Made by a program: the position numbers and the translations under genes
Source of the DNA: Gammaproteobacteria bacterium
Lineage (GTDB): Bacteria > Pseudomonadota > Gammaproteobacteria > Steroidobacterales > GCA-2729495
Direction: 5' to 3'
Length of the DNA: 64,000 nucleotides
Assembly: GCA_024229935.1 (NCBI GenBank)
Contig: JAAERX010000051.1
Coordinates: forward strand, 179,361-243,360
Shown: positions 42,551-52,182 of the stretch, in pieces
Layout of the letters: each line of letters opens with the position of its first letter
How positions within the stretch are numbered: the first letter of the stretch is position 1
Notes under the pieces: model-generated
What the model saw: only the letters and a program-made list of their open reading frames with translations
What the model was told of the DNA's origin: nothing
The model's database searches: none

Positions 42551-42744
42551 CGGCAGGCTTCTGGGCCGTGCGTAGCCGGCACGGAAGGCTAAATGCCGGA
42601 ATTTATGTTATTGAAGTGTTCAAGCTTCATAAGGCCAAATGACGGCAGGCTTCTGGGCCGTGCGTAGCCGGCACGGAAGGCTGAATGCTGGAATTTATGT
42701 CGTTGAAGTGTTCGAGCTTCATAAGGCCAAATGACGGCAGGCTT
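42545..42744 (+). repeat. 92-bp tandem repeat starting at the dapB stop codon
   Basis: Copy 1 is 42545-42636, copy 2 is 42637-42728, and a third copy breaks off after 16 nt (42729-42744). The two full copies differ at five positions, all transitions. Each unit starts with AAATGACGGCAGGCTTC, so the first includes the dapB stop. Each holds a hairpin CCGTGC/GCACGG (42566-42584 in copy 1) and a second small hairpin TGAAG...CTTCA. The function is unknown. Confidence 0.9.
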
Positions 42745-42932
42745 TTGTGGGGTCAGACAACATAATTTATTAAGTGTTCTGACACATGAAGTGAGCTTTG
42801 AGGTCAGAAATTGAGCATAAAGTAGTTTTGTACCCTTAAATAGCTAAAAAAATTGGTGTCTGACACCAAAAGTACTGGCATAAACTATTCACTTGGATAA
42901 AATACCTTCGGTCCCAAGAATGAATAAAGACG
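42745..42932. other. Intergenic stretch with palindromes, no gene seen
   Basis: No coding frame is evident. The stretch is AT-rich and contains TGTGGGGTCAGAC near 42750, GTGTTCTGACAC near 42775 and the perfect palindrome TTGGTGTC-T-GACACCAA at 42853-42869. The latter resembles the GGGGTCTGACCCC palindrome next to dnaK. A carAB promoter is probably in the last part. Confidence 0.45.
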
Positions 42933-42961
42933 CGGGAGGCGCTCCGGACCGGATCCTCCCG
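42933..42961 (+). promoter_or_regulatory. Leader hairpin upstream of carA
   Basis: CGGGAGG (42933-42939) pairs with CCTCCCG (42955-42961), with an inner TCCGG/CCGGA stem, and is followed by TTTCG. It lies 43 nt before the carA start. It looks like a leader hairpin, possibly an attenuator of carAB, but the T run is short and no leader peptide was found. Confidence 0.5.
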
Positions 42962-43004
42962 TTTCGTATATCTGGGTAACGTAAAAGTCTGGAGTTATTG
43001 ACAG

Positions 43005-44156
43005 GTGGCATCACCCGCTCTGCTGGCGCTGGAAGACGGCACGATTTTTCGCGGCATTTCTATTGGTGCTGAAGGCAAAGCTGTTGGTGAAGTGGTGTTT
43101 AACACCTCTATGACCGGTTATCAGGAAATTCTTACCGATCCGTCCTATGCTCGCCAGATTGTTACCTTGACCTACCCACATATCGGTAACACCGGTACTA
43201 ACAGCGAAGACTTTGAAAGCCAGAAAATTTTCGCGGCGGGCCTCGTTATTCGTGATTTGCCTATATTAGAAAGCAGCTGGCGTTCAGAGCTTGGTTTTCA
43301 GGAGTTTCTTCGCCGCGGTAATATTCCAGCAATTGCCGGTATTGATACCCGTAAACTGACACGCATTCTGCGGGAAAAGGGTGCTCAGTCAGGGTGCATT
43401 ATTACCGGTGAGATCGAAGTTGATACCGCAATTAATTACGCAAAAAAATTCCCAGGTCTGACGGGCATGGATCTTGCACAGGTTGTTAGCAGTGAGTGTA
43501 CTTATCAATGGAGTATGGGCTCGGGTTGGCCCATGCCGGAAGGGTCTCCGGGTAAGCGAGTAACGAACTACCATGTTGTTGCTTATGATTTTGGTATCAA
43601 ACGGAACATCCTTCGCTTACTTGTAGACCAGCATTGCCGTGTGACGGTTGTACCCGCTCAGACACCAGCTGAAGATGTGTTAGCGATGGCACCGGATGGT
43701 GTCTTTTTGTCGAATGGCCCCGGTGATCCAGAGCCTTGTACCTATGCTATTAATGCTATCCAGAAAATTCTGGAAGCGGGTATCCCGACATTTGGTATTT
43801 GTCTTGGGCATCAGCTACTGGCACTCGCAAGTGGTGCTAAAAGCATCAAAATGAAGTTTGGCCATCATGGTGCAAACCATCCGGTGCTGAATCTCACCAC
43901 GAAGGAAGTTGCCATTACGAGCCAGAATCATGGCTTTGCTGTTGATGAGGAATCATTGCCTGATACTTTGCGTGCAACCCATAGGTCGTTATTTGATCAT
44001 TCATTACAGGGTATCGAGCGTACTGACTGTTTGGCCATGGGTTTTCAGGGGCATCCTGAGGCAAGTCCAGGGCCGCATGATTTACGACCTATCTTTTTGC
44101 GGTTTATTGAGATGATGCGCGAACACCGGGTAGCGGCGGTCAGTAAGACCGCTTAA
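43005..44156 (+). CDS. carA: Carbamoyl-phosphate synthase small subunit
   Basis: CarA is the glutaminase half of carbamoyl-phosphate synthase, feeding ammonia to CarB for arginine and pyrimidine synthesis. The 383-residue protein begins with [20 protein letters not shown] and the N-terminal interface domain. The class I amidotransferase domain has the catalytic cysteine at residue 266 ([10 protein letters not shown]) and the His-Glu pair in [12 protein letters not shown]. The start is GTG with GGAG 10 nt upstream. carB follows after 69 nt. Confidence 0.97.
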   Translation: MASPALLALEDGTIFRGISIGAEGKAVGEVVFNTSMTGYQEILTDPSYARQIVTLTYPHIGNTGTNSEDFESQKIFAAGLVIRDLPILESSWRSELGFQEFLRRGNIPAIAGIDTRKLTRILREKGAQSGCIITGEIEVDTAINYAKKFPGLTGMDLAQVVSSECTYQWSMGSGWPMPEGSPGKRVTNYHVVAYDFGIKRNILRLLVDQHCRVTVVPAQTPAEDVLAMAPDGVFLSNGPGDPEPCTYAINAIQKILEAGIPTFGICLGHQLLALASGAKSIKMKFGHHGANHPVLNLTTKEVAITSQNHGFAVDEESLPDTLRATHRSLFDHSLQGIERTDCLAMGFQGHPEASPGPHDLRPIFLRFIEMMREHRVAAVSKTA

Positions 44157-44225
44157 GCATTAAGAATAGCAAGACTAGAAAAAATATAAATTACGAACAC
44201 TAAAGACCGGGAACCCACTCATAAG

Positions 44226-47200
44226 ATGCCTAAACGTACTGATATCAAAAGCGTCATGATCATTGGTGCTGGCCCGATTATTATCGGCCAGGCTTGTGAG
44301 TTTGATTATTCTGGCGCTCAGGCCTGTAAGGCGTTACAGGAAGAGGGTTATCGGGTCATCCTGGTGAATTCCAATCCGGCAACCATCATGACAGACCCGG
44401 ATATGGCTGATGCTATTTACATAGAGCCAGTGCACTGGAAGGCTGTTGCTAACATTATAGAGAAGGAGCGCCCGGATGCGTTGTTGCCCACGATGGGTGG
44501 TCAGACCGCGCTTAATTGTGCACTCGATCTGGCGCGTGAAGGCGTGCTGGAAAAATTTAATGTTGAATTAATTGGTGCCTCTCAGGAAGCAATTGATACA
44601 GCAGAGGACCGGGAAAAATTTAAGGCTGCTATGGATAGTGTTGGCCTTCATTCGGCCCGAGCCTATATAGCTAAAACATGGGAAGAAGCACTCGACGGAC
44701 ATGACGAAATTGGTTTTCCTACGATTATTCGTCCCAGCTTTACTATGGGTGGCAGTGGCGGTGGTATTGCTTACAACATGGAAGAGTTCGAGGATATTGT
44801 TACCCGCGGTCTTGATCTGTCACCAACTACTGAAGTGTTGCTTGAAGAGTCATTGCTTGGCTGGAAAGAATTTGAGATGGAGGTTGTCCGGGATAGTGCT
44901 GATAACTGCATCATTATTTGTTCTATTGAAAACTTTGACCCTATGGGTGTTCATACTGGTGACTCAATCACGGTTGCTCCTGCACAAACACTAACTGATA
45001 GGGAATACCAGGAGCTGCGGAATGCTTCCATAACAATCCTGCGGCGTATTGGTGTTGATACGGGTGGTTCAAATGTGCAGTTTGCGATTAATCCAGAGGA
45101 TGGTCGTATCATTGTTATTGAAATGAACCCGAGGGTGTCACGTTCATCTGCACTGGCATCCAAGGCCACCGGTTTTCCCATTGCCAAAGTTGCAGCCAAA
45201 CTGGCAGTTGGCTATACGCTGGATGAATTGCGTAATGAAATTACGGGTGGTGCAACCCCGGCTTCATTTGAGCCCAGTATTGATTATGTGGTGACTAAGG
45301 TGCCACGGTTTACCTTTGAAAAGTTTCCCAATGCCAATGATCGTCTGACGACACAGATGAAATCTGTTGGTGAGGTTATGGCCATTGGTCGTTGCTTCCA
45401 GGAATCCTTGCAGAAAGCACTACGAGGACTGGAGACCGGTATAGATGGTCTGGTTCCCAAACTTGATTCGGTTGATACAGATGAGCAACGCGACCTGATT
45501 CATGCCGAAATACGTAGTGCAGGCGCTGAGCGGATTCTTTATCTTGGGGATGCTTTTCGTGATGCGATGAGCATAGAAGAGGCTTATAAAATTACCGGCA
45601 TTGATCCCTGGTTTCTTGCTCAGGTACGTGACCTTATTTTGACTGAAAGCTGGGTTACAGAAATAGGCCCGGAAGCCCTGCAGGCTGACAATTTACGTGC
45701 ATTAAAACGTAAAGGCTTTGCTGACAGTCGGATTGCAACATTGCTGAAGCTGGAAGAATCAGTTGTGCGTATTCGCCGTCTGGAACAAAATATTCTTCCT
45801 GTATTTAAGCGTGTGGATACCTGTGCAGCTGAGTTTTCAACTACGACTGCCTATCTTTACTCTACTTATGAAGAAGAGTGTGAAGCTGAGCCCACTAATA
45901 ACAAGAAAATCATGATTCTTGGTGGTGGTCCAAACCGTATCGGTCAGGGCATTGAGTTTGATTACTGTTGTGTACATGCAGCCATGGCACTGCGTGAAGC
46001 AGGTTATGAAACCATTATGGTGAATTGTAATCCTGAAACAGTTTCAACTGACTATGACACTTCAGATCGCTTGTATTTTGAGCCCCTCACTTTTGAGGAT
46101 GTCATGACTATTATTGATATTGAAAAGCCTGAAGGTGTGATTGTGCAGTACGGAGGTCAGACCCCACTCAAGCTTGCGCGCGGATTGGAGGCAGCTGGTG
46201 CACCCATTATTGGCACTTCTCCGGATTCAATTGATCTGGCAGAGGATCGAGAACGTTTTCAGCAACTGGTAGAACAGCTTGATCTGAAACAGCCACCTAA
46301 TGGTACTGCACGTAATATTAAACAGGCTGTTGATATAGCAACTGAAGTTGGTTATCCATTGGTGGTACGGCCATCTTATGTGCTTGGTGGGCGTGCAATG
46401 GAAATTGTGCATAACGAAAAAGATTTGCGCACCTATATGGATGAGGCTGTGCAGGTTTCGAATGACAGTCCGGTCTTGCTGGATCGTTTTCTTGATCTGG
46501 CTGTTGAGGTTGATGTGGACTGCGTCAGTGATGGTACAGATGTTGTTATTGGTGGCGTGATGGAGCATATCGAGCAGGCCGGGGTGCACTCAGGTGATTC
46601 AGGTTGTTCTTTACCGCCGATTACTCTGGATAAAGAAATCATTCAGCGTTTGTCGAAACAAGTTGTTGATATGGCCAAGGCGCTAAAAGTAATAGGTATT
46701 ATGAATACCCAGTTTGCAATTCAAAATGGGGTTATTTATTTGCTTGAAGTAAATCCGCGTGCTTCACGAACCATTCCTTTTGTGTCAAAAGCGGTAGGTC
46801 AGCCGCTGGCAAAGATTGCTGCCAAGGCAATGGCCGGTATCAGCTTGCAAGAGCAGGGCTTCACTAAGGAAATTGTGCCACCTTATTTTTCAGTGAAGGA
46901 AGCCGTTTTCCCATTTTCCAAGTTCCCTGATGCAGATCCGATTCTTGGGCCTGAAATGAAATCAACCGGTGAGGTTATGGGCACAGGGCGGTCCTTTGGC
47001 GAGGCATATGCTAAGGCGCAGCTTGCATCTGGTGTTGAATTGCCAACCAAGGGTACTGCTTTTATATCAGTACGTGATCGCGATAAACCCGAAGCTGCCA
47101 AGTTGGCTTCTGATCTGGTTGCTCGAGGGTTCCGAATTGTGGCGTCTGATGGCACAGCTATATACTTGGCAGGCCATGATATTCCCTGCCGACGTATTAA

Positions 47201-47450
47201 TAAGGTACGGGAAGGGCGCCCTCATGCTGTGGATATGATTAAGAGCAATGAAATAGCGCTGATTGTTAATACAACGGAAGGTAAAAAAGCGATTCGGGAA
47301 TCACAGGGTATACGTGCTGCTGCAGTAGTTAATAAGGTCACTTACTACACAACCATCAATGCGGCACAGGCAACCTGCACTGCACTTGATTATCTAGAGT
47401 CTACAGAAGTCAACAAATTGCAGGACCTGCATAGGGAGATCGCAGCGTGA
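44226..47450 (+). CDS. carB: Carbamoyl-phosphate synthase large subunit
   Basis: CarB makes carbamoyl phosphate from bicarbonate, ammonia and two ATP. The 1074-residue protein is the usual length, with two homologous ATP-grasp halves. The first starts [22 protein letters not shown] and the second [20 protein letters not shown] (around residue 560). Both have matching EMNPR / EVNPR metal-site segments. The C-terminal allosteric domain (about residues 935-1074) contains the MGS-like fold with [16 protein letters not shown]. Its stop overlaps the greA start by 4 nt. Confidence 0.98.
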   Translation: MPKRTDIKSVMIIGAGPIIIGQACEFDYSGAQACKALQEEGYRVILVNSNPATIMTDPDMADAIYIEPVHWKAVANIIEKERPDALLPTMGGQTALNCALDLAREGVLEKFNVELIGASQEAIDTAEDREKFKAAMDSVGLHSARAYIAKTWEEALDGHDEIGFPTIIRPSFTMGGSGGGIAYNMEEFEDIVTRGLDLSPTTEVLLEESLLGWKEFEMEVVRDSADNCIIICSIENFDPMGVHTGDSITVAPAQTLTDREYQELRNASITILRRIGVDTGGSNVQFAINPEDGRIIVIEMNPRVSRSSALASKATGFPIAKVAAKLAVGYTLDELRNEITGGATPASFEPSIDYVVTKVPRFTFEKFPNANDRLTTQMKSVGEVMAIGRCFQESLQKALRGLETGIDGLVPKLDSVDTDEQRDLIHAEIRSAGAERILYLGDAFRDAMSIEEAYKITGIDPWFLAQVRDLILTESWVTEIGPEALQADNLRALKRKGFADSRIATLLKLEESVVRIRRLEQNILPVFKRVDTCAAEFSTTTAYLYSTYEEECEAEPTNNKKIMILGGGPNRIGQGIEFDYCCVHAAMALREAGYETIMVNCNPETVSTDYDTSDRLYFEPLTFEDVMTIIDIEKPEGVIVQYGGQTPLKLARGLEAAGAPIIGTSPDSIDLAEDRERFQQLVEQLDLKQPPNGTARNIKQAVDIATEVGYPLVVRPSYVLGGRAMEIVHNEKDLRTYMDEAVQVSNDSPVLLDRFLDLAVEVDVDCVSDGTDVVIGGVMEHIEQAGVHSGDSGCSLPPITLDKEIIQRLSKQVVDMAKALKVIGIMNTQFAIQNGVIYLLEVNPRASRTIPFVSKAVGQPLAKIAAKAMAGISLQEQGFTKEIVPPYFSVKEAVFPFSKFPDADPILGPEMKSTGEVMGTGRSFGEAYAKAQLASGVELPTKGTAFISVRDRDKPEAAKLASDLVARGFRIVASDGTAIYLAGHDIPCRRINKVREGRPHAVDMIKSNEIALIVNTTEGKKAIRESQGIRAAAVVNKVTYYTTINAAQATCTALDYLESTEVNKLQDLHREIAA

Positions 47451-47923
47451 GTAAGGTGCCAATTACGGTTGAGGGTGCAGAGAAACTGCGGGCTGAACTT
47501 AAGAAATTGAAGAATGAAGATCGACCCAGAATTTCTAAAGCCATTGCTGAGGCACGTGCACACGGTGATCTGAAAGAAAATGCTGAATACCATGCGGCAA
47601 AGGAAGAGCAGGGTTTATCCGAGGCGCGACTACGTGACATTGAAGGTAAGTTATCAAATGCACAAATAATCGATATTAAAGCGATAGCTGCATCTGACAA
47701 AGTTATCTTTGGGGCAACGGTCGTGCTCTATGACACCGAAACTGAAGCAGAAGTACGCTACCGGATTGTTGGTGATGATGAGTCTGATATTTCGGCAGGT
47801 ATGCTGTCTGTTTCAGCACCAATTGCCCGAGCAATCATTGGTAAACGTGAAGGTGATGAGGTTGATATCACCACACCTGGCGGGCAGAAAAGCTATGAGG
47901 TCATAGAGGTTTTGTATATATGA
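47447..47923 (+). CDS. greA: Transcription elongation factor GreA
   Basis: GreA rescues backtracked RNA polymerase by triggering cleavage of the transcript 3' end. The 158-residue protein has the N-terminal coiled coil with the acidic tip ([20 protein letters not shown]) and the C-terminal FKBP-like domain with [19 protein letters not shown]. The start is GTG, overlapping the carB stop in a GTGA, so the two genes are translationally coupled. Confidence 0.97.
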   Translation: MSKVPITVEGAEKLRAELKKLKNEDRPRISKAIAEARAHGDLKENAEYHAAKEEQGLSEARLRDIEGKLSNAQIIDIKAIAASDKVIFGATVVLYDTETEAEVRYRIVGDDESDISAGMLSVSAPIARAIIGKREGDEVDITTPGGQKSYEVIEVLYI

Positions 47924-47930
47924 CGCCATC

Positions 47931-48041
47931 ATGTTCTGGGTTCGTAATTTACCAGGGACATTGATAGCACTCGTATCAGGTCTGTCTGGTTCATTTATGG
48001 ATGCTGTTTATAGTTCCCTGGGGTATGTGTTCAAGGATTAA
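47931..48041 (+). CDS. Possible small hydrophobic peptide
   Basis: A 36-codon frame encodes MFWVRNLPGTLIALVSGLSG and ends in AVYSSLGYVFKD. It is hydrophobic and could be one amphipathic or membrane helix. It begins 7 nt after greA and its stop shares the TTAA with the yhbY stop, the same arrangement as two other convergent pairs here. No ribosome site is seen, and CCAGGGA/TCCCTGG in the same stretch could instead form a hairpin behind greA. Confidence 0.3.
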   Translation: MFWVRNLPGTLIALVSGLSGSFMDAVYSSLGYVFKD

Positions 48042-48340
48042 CCTGGTTTCGGTAATGTAATCTTTGGGTCTTTCCTTCGTGGTCTGTATAAGGCTGCGAT
48101 ATTTCCCACCCGACTAATTAGTGTTGCGCTGGTTTTTTTAGCAAGTTCGGCAATAGCTGCATCACGTGTGTCCCGGTCACCCGCGCGTACCTTAATCTTG
48201 ATAAGTTCGTGATGTTCCAAGGCCCCATGCAGTTCTTTTATTACTGTGTCAGTAACGCCCTTGTCGCCAACTGTAACAACTGGCTTTAGGTTATGGGCGG
48301 CACTGCGGAGAAATTTTTTCTGACGTTCAGTTAGTTTCAA
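48038..48340 (-). CDS. yhbY: YhbY-type RNA-binding ribosome assembly protein
   Basis: YhbY is a CRM-domain protein linked to 50S subunit assembly. The 100-residue protein starts MKLTERQKKFLRSAAHNLKP (TTG codon) and has the conserved ALEHHELIKIKV, the VGDKGVT loop and the ending ALYRPRRKDPKITLP. It is divergent from rlmE, another ribosome assembly gene, with 272 nt between them. This matches the order greA-yhbY/rlmE-ftsH in other gammaproteobacteria. Confidence 0.95.
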   Translation of the reverse strand: MKLTERQKKFLRSAAHNLKPVVTVGDKGVTDTVIKELHGALEHHELIKIKVRAGDRDTRDAAIAELAKKTSATLISRVGNIAALYRPRRKDPKITLPKPG

Positions 48341-48612
48341 GTTATCTATTCCGGCTGATAATTCATAAGTGTAGACGAAATATGTCTTAACAGGTCGGTA
48401 TTATTTTAAACACCCAGTCATTTATAAATGCTACGCAGCTAGCAATGAATGCTCTGGATGCGGTGATGGAGTTTCTTGGGGTATCTTAATATCGTTGTCT
48501 TTTGCTGCAGATGTAATCAGGTATACCTGTGTATTTGCTATGTGGTATCGTTTTTATTCTTAAATGCAGACATCTTGTGCCACTCTGCTTTGCACTAATT
48601 GATAGTAGAAAT

Positions 48613-49233
48613 ATGGCCAACAAATCTTCAAGTAACAAATGGAAGCGTCGGCAGGCGGCAGATCCTTATGTAAAGCGTGCCCATGAAGAAGGCTGGCGGT
48701 CTCGAGCGGTCTTCAAGCTGGAAGAACTGGATAAGAAGTATCAGCTGTTCCGCGGTAACTCAATTGTTGTTGATCTTGGTGCAGCCCCTGGTGGCTGGAG
48801 CCAGTATGCGGCTAAAAGAGCTTTACCCAAGGGTCGGGTGATTGCCACCGATATCTTGGCGATGGAGCCTATTGATGGGGTGATCTTTCATCAGGCTGAT
48901 TTTACAGAAGATGACGCATTGCAAAATCTATTAAAAACATTGGATGGGGGCCGTGTGGACCTTGTTTTATCGGATATGGCCCCCAATATAACGGGTATGC
49001 GATCGGTTGATCAGCCTCGTGGTATGTACCTGGTAGAGCTGGGGCTTGATCTGGCAACCCGGGTATTGGCATCGGGTGGTACGTTTGTAACGAAGATATT
49101 TATGGGTGAGGGTTTTGATGAGTTGCTGGCAGAATGCCGGAAACGCTTCAAAACTGTACGAATACGTAAGCCTGCGGCTTCGCGGCAAGAAAGTCGAGAG
49201 ACTTACATCGTGGCTAGCGGCTTTCGCGTATAG
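48613..49233 (+). CDS. rlmE: 23S rRNA 2'-O-methyltransferase RlmE
   Basis: RlmE (FtsJ/RrmJ) methylates U2552 in 23S rRNA in the late 50S subunit. I chose ATG 48613 (MANKSSSNKWKRRQAADPYVK); an in-frame start 28 codons earlier adds a hydrophobic stretch absent from the family. The 206-residue protein shows the Lys in RSRAVFKLEELD, the SAM loop VDLGAAPGGWSQ, the Asp in LSDMAPN, Lys in FVTKIF and Glu in SRETY, making up the K-D-K-E tetrad. ftsH follows after 54 nt. Confidence 0.96.
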   Translation: MANKSSSNKWKRRQAADPYVKRAHEEGWRSRAVFKLEELDKKYQLFRGNSIVVDLGAAPGGWSQYAAKRALPKGRVIATDILAMEPIDGVIFHQADFTEDDALQNLLKTLDGGRVDLVLSDMAPNITGMRSVDQPRGMYLVELGLDLATRVLASGGTFVTKIFMGEGFDELLAECRKRFKTVRIRKPAASRQESRETYIVASGFRV

Positions 49234-49287
49234 TACCGTTATTAGTAATATGTCTGAATAAGGCTTGAAAATCTCTTTGGAGTTCAT

Positions 49288-51216
49288 GTGAACGACCTTG
49301 CGAAAAATATTATTCTCTGGATTGTCATAGCGATAGTCCTGTTATCTGTATTTAACAGCTTCTCTCCCGGCCAGCGGGCCACGAGTACTATTGAGTATTC
49401 CCAGTTTCTGGACTTTGCCGAGACCGGTATGGTTAATAACGTTCAGTTTAATGGTCGTGAAATTACGGGTGACCTGAGCTCTGGTGGTGAATTTAAGACC
49501 TTTAGCCCGGAAACAGACAATACAGCGGTTATTGGTCAGTTAGAGAAGAGTGGTGTGACCTTCAGCGGTACTGAGCCACAGAGTCAGAACTTCTTTGTAA
49601 GTCTCCTTATTAACGCCTTCCCCGTGTTGTTGCTGATTGGTGTATGGATTTACTTTATGCGTCAGATGCAAGGTGGCGGTGGTGGCCGTGGGGCAATGTC
49701 CTTTGGTAAGAGCCGAGCCAGATTGCTGGGTGAGGACCAGGTTAATGTGACTTTTGTTGATGTTGCTGGTGTTGAAGAGGCCAAGGAAGAGCTGGTCGAG
49801 GTTGTTGATTTCCTGATGGACCCGGCTAAATTTCAGCGGCTTGGCGGTAAAATTCCTAAAGGTGTATTACTTGTAGGTTCCCCAGGTACTGGTAAAACCT
49901 TGCTGGCTCGTTCTGTTGCGGGTGAGGCTAAGGTGCCGTTTTACACAATATCAGGCTCTGATTTTGTTGAGATGTTTGTAGGTGTAGGTGCTTCACGTGT
50001 GCGCGATATGTTCGAACAGGCTAAGAAGCAGGCGCCATGCATTATTTTTATTGATGAGATTGATGCCGTAGGCCGCCATCGTGGTGCTGGTGTGGGTGGA
50101 GGGCATGATGAGCGTGAGCAAACATTGAACCAGTTGCTGGTGGAAATGGATGGCTTCGAAGGCAATGAAGGTGTGATTGTTATTGCCGCTACCAACCGAC
50201 CTGATGTACTTGACCCAGCTTTGTTAAGGCCTGGCCGTTTTGATCGTCAGGTTGTTGTGCCGTTGCCTGATGTGCGCGGACGTGAGCAGATTCTTAAAGT
50301 GCACATGCGTAAAGTACCGCTTGGTGATGATGTGAAGCCTGCCATTATTGCTCGAGGTACTCCTGGATTTTCCGGTGCTGATCTGGCCAACCTGGTCAAT
50401 GAGGCCGCACTGTTTGCAGCACGCGCTAATAAACGTGATGTTGGTATGGAGCAGTTTGAGAAGGCCAAAGATAAAATCATGATGGGCAGCGAAAGGCGCT
50501 CATTGGTGATGAGCGATGAAGAGAAAAAGCTTACGGCTTACCATGAAGCAGGCCACGCCATTGTTGGTCTGACTGTTACTGATCATGATCCTGTCTATAA
50601 AGTGTCAATCATTCCGCGTGGTCGTGCACTGGGCGTTACGATGTTTCTGCCGGAAGAGGACCGCTACAGTCATAGTAAGCGACGCTTGATTAGCCAGATT
50701 ACCAGCCTGTTTGGTGGTCGTATTGCCGAGGAACTGGTATTTGGTGCGGATGCAGTCACTACCGGGGCATCCAATGATATTGAGCGCTCAACTGATCTGG
50801 CACGCAATATGGTAACCAAGTGGGGGTTCTCTGAGCGACTCGGTCCTTTGACCTACACTGAAGAAGAAGGCGAGGTATTCCTTGGTCGTTCGGTTACCCA
50901 GCACAAGCAGGTGTCGGATGTAACCGTGCATGCAATCGATGAAGAGGTTCGCAAGATTGTCGATACAAGCTATGAGCACGCAACTAAAATCCTGACAGAC
51001 AATGCGGAAAAGCTGCATGCCATGGCTGAGGCTTTGATTAAGTATGAAACGATTGATATGAAGCAGATTCAGGCCTTAATGGAAGGCCGAGAACCGCCAC
51101 CACCGGAAGATTGGACAAGTAGTGATTCAGACCCTACGGCGCCTGCAACAGGTGGTTCGGTTGATGATAAATCAGATAAAAATTCAAATATTGGTGAGGC
51201 TGCCGGACAGCACTGA
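49288..51216 (+). CDS. ftsH: ATP-dependent zinc metalloprotease FtsH
   Basis: FtsH is the membrane AAA+ protease that degrades sigma-32, LpxC and damaged membrane proteins. The 642-residue protein has two N-terminal membrane segments (about residues 5-24 and 105-125), Walker A GSPGTGKT, Walker [12 protein letters not shown], and the zinc motif HEAGH at residues 419-423. The GTG start has GGAG 5 nt upstream. It is near the dnaK cluster and, by family knowledge, would control sigma-32, matching the heat-shock promoter seen at dnaK. Confidence 0.98.
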   Translation: MNDLAKNIILWIVIAIVLLSVFNSFSPGQRATSTIEYSQFLDFAETGMVNNVQFNGREITGDLSSGGEFKTFSPETDNTAVIGQLEKSGVTFSGTEPQSQNFFVSLLINAFPVLLLIGVWIYFMRQMQGGGGGRGAMSFGKSRARLLGEDQVNVTFVDVAGVEEAKEELVEVVDFLMDPAKFQRLGGKIPKGVLLVGSPGTGKTLLARSVAGEAKVPFYTISGSDFVEMFVGVGASRVRDMFEQAKKQAPCIIFIDEIDAVGRHRGAGVGGGHDEREQTLNQLLVEMDGFEGNEGVIVIAATNRPDVLDPALLRPGRFDRQVVVPLPDVRGREQILKVHMRKVPLGDDVKPAIIARGTPGFSGADLANLVNEAALFAARANKRDVGMEQFEKAKDKIMMGSERRSLVMSDEEKKLTAYHEAGHAIVGLTVTDHDPVYKVSIIPRGRALGVTMFLPEEDRYSHSKRRLISQITSLFGGRIAEELVFGADAVTTGASNDIERSTDLARNMVTKWGFSERLGPLTYTEEEGEVFLGRSVTQHKQVSDVTVHAIDEEVRKIVDTSYEHATKILTDNAEKLHAMAEALIKYETIDMKQIQALMEGREPPPPEDWTSSDSDPTAPATGGSVDDKSDKNSNIGEAAGQH

Positions 51217-51255
51217 TTTTTCCTGACCTAGTATCCCTTGATTAGATACCCAAGG

Positions 51256-51288
51256 ACCGGGTTTGCGGTAATGCAGGCCCGGTTTTTT
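51256..51288 (+). terminator. Terminator after ftsH
   Basis: ACCGGG (51256-51261) pairs with CCCGGT (51278-51283), followed by TTTTTT (51283-51288). It lies between ftsH and folP, so folP is probably read from readthrough or a separate promoter. Confidence 0.8.
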
Positions 51289-51301
51289 CTTTATAAGAAC
51301 T

Positions 51302-52129
51302 ATGCAACTTTGTTTCCCCTCTGCTTCACTTGAGCTTGGTGTTACCCGGGTCATGGGTATCCTGAATGTCACACCTGATTCTTTTTCGGATGGTGGGCTT
51401 TATGCTTCACATGATGCGGCACTCAGGCGTGCGTTGGAGATGGTTGAAGAGGGTGCGGATATTATTGATGTGGGGGGTGAATCTACCCGCCCTGGCGCAA
51501 CTCCTCTAGGTACGGCCGAGGAAATTGACCGGGTAGTTCCGGTGATTGAGGCTATATGTAGGCTGACATCAGTGCCCGTCTCAGTTGATACCAGTAAGCC
51601 GGAGGTTATGCGGGCAGGTGCGGCAGCAGGTGCATCTATGCTGAATGACGTGCGTGCACTTGGTGTTGAGGGCGCTGTGGAGGTCGCAGCTGAATTGAAT
51701 TTACCGGTGTGCCTGATGCATATGCAGGGTGAGCCTAGGACCATGCAGGCAGAACCACACTATGCTGATGTGGTAGCTGAAGTACTGAATTACCTGCAAG
51801 AACGTATAGCGGTGTGTGTTGCGGCAGGCATTAAAACAAGCAATATAGTGATTGACCCGGGCTTTGGCTTTGGTAAAACACTGGAACATAATCTGGCATT
51901 ATTCAGCTCACTTGACGAATTTGTAGGTACTGGGCAGCCTTTATTGATTGGGGTTTCTCGCAAGTCCATGATTCTTAAACTACTGAATGATGAAAGCTGT
52001 GATCGTGTTATTGGAAGTGTGACTCTGGCGCTGGCGGCAGCACGCAAAGGGGCGCATATTGTTCGGGTACATGATGTTAGGCAGACTGTAGATGCACTTA
52101 GAATAGAGGCTGCCGTCGCAGGATTTTAG
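51302..52129 (+). CDS. folP: Dihydropteroate synthase
   Basis: FolP joins para-aminobenzoate to dihydropterin pyrophosphate in folate synthesis and is the sulfonamide target. The 275-residue TIM-barrel protein has VMGILNVTPDSFSDGG (pABA loop 1), IIDVGGESTRPGA (loop 2), MLNDVRAL, DPGFGFGKT and the end RVHDV. It follows the ftsH terminator and precedes glmM by 53 nt, the common ftsH-folP-glmM order. Confidence 0.97.
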   Translation: MQLCFPSASLELGVTRVMGILNVTPDSFSDGGLYASHDAALRRALEMVEEGADIIDVGGESTRPGATPLGTAEEIDRVVPVIEAICRLTSVPVSVDTSKPEVMRAGAAAGASMLNDVRALGVEGAVEVAAELNLPVCLMHMQGEPRTMQAEPHYADVVAEVLNYLQERIAVCVAAGIKTSNIVIDPGFGFGKTLEHNLALFSSLDEFVGTGQPLLIGVSRKSMILKLLNDESCDRVIGSVTLALAAARKGAHIVRVHDVRQTVDALRIEAAVAGF

Positions 52130-52182
52130 AAGGGTCATAGCAAAGAAGGGTCGGTAAGCTACCGCCCTGGGATTAAATTTTA

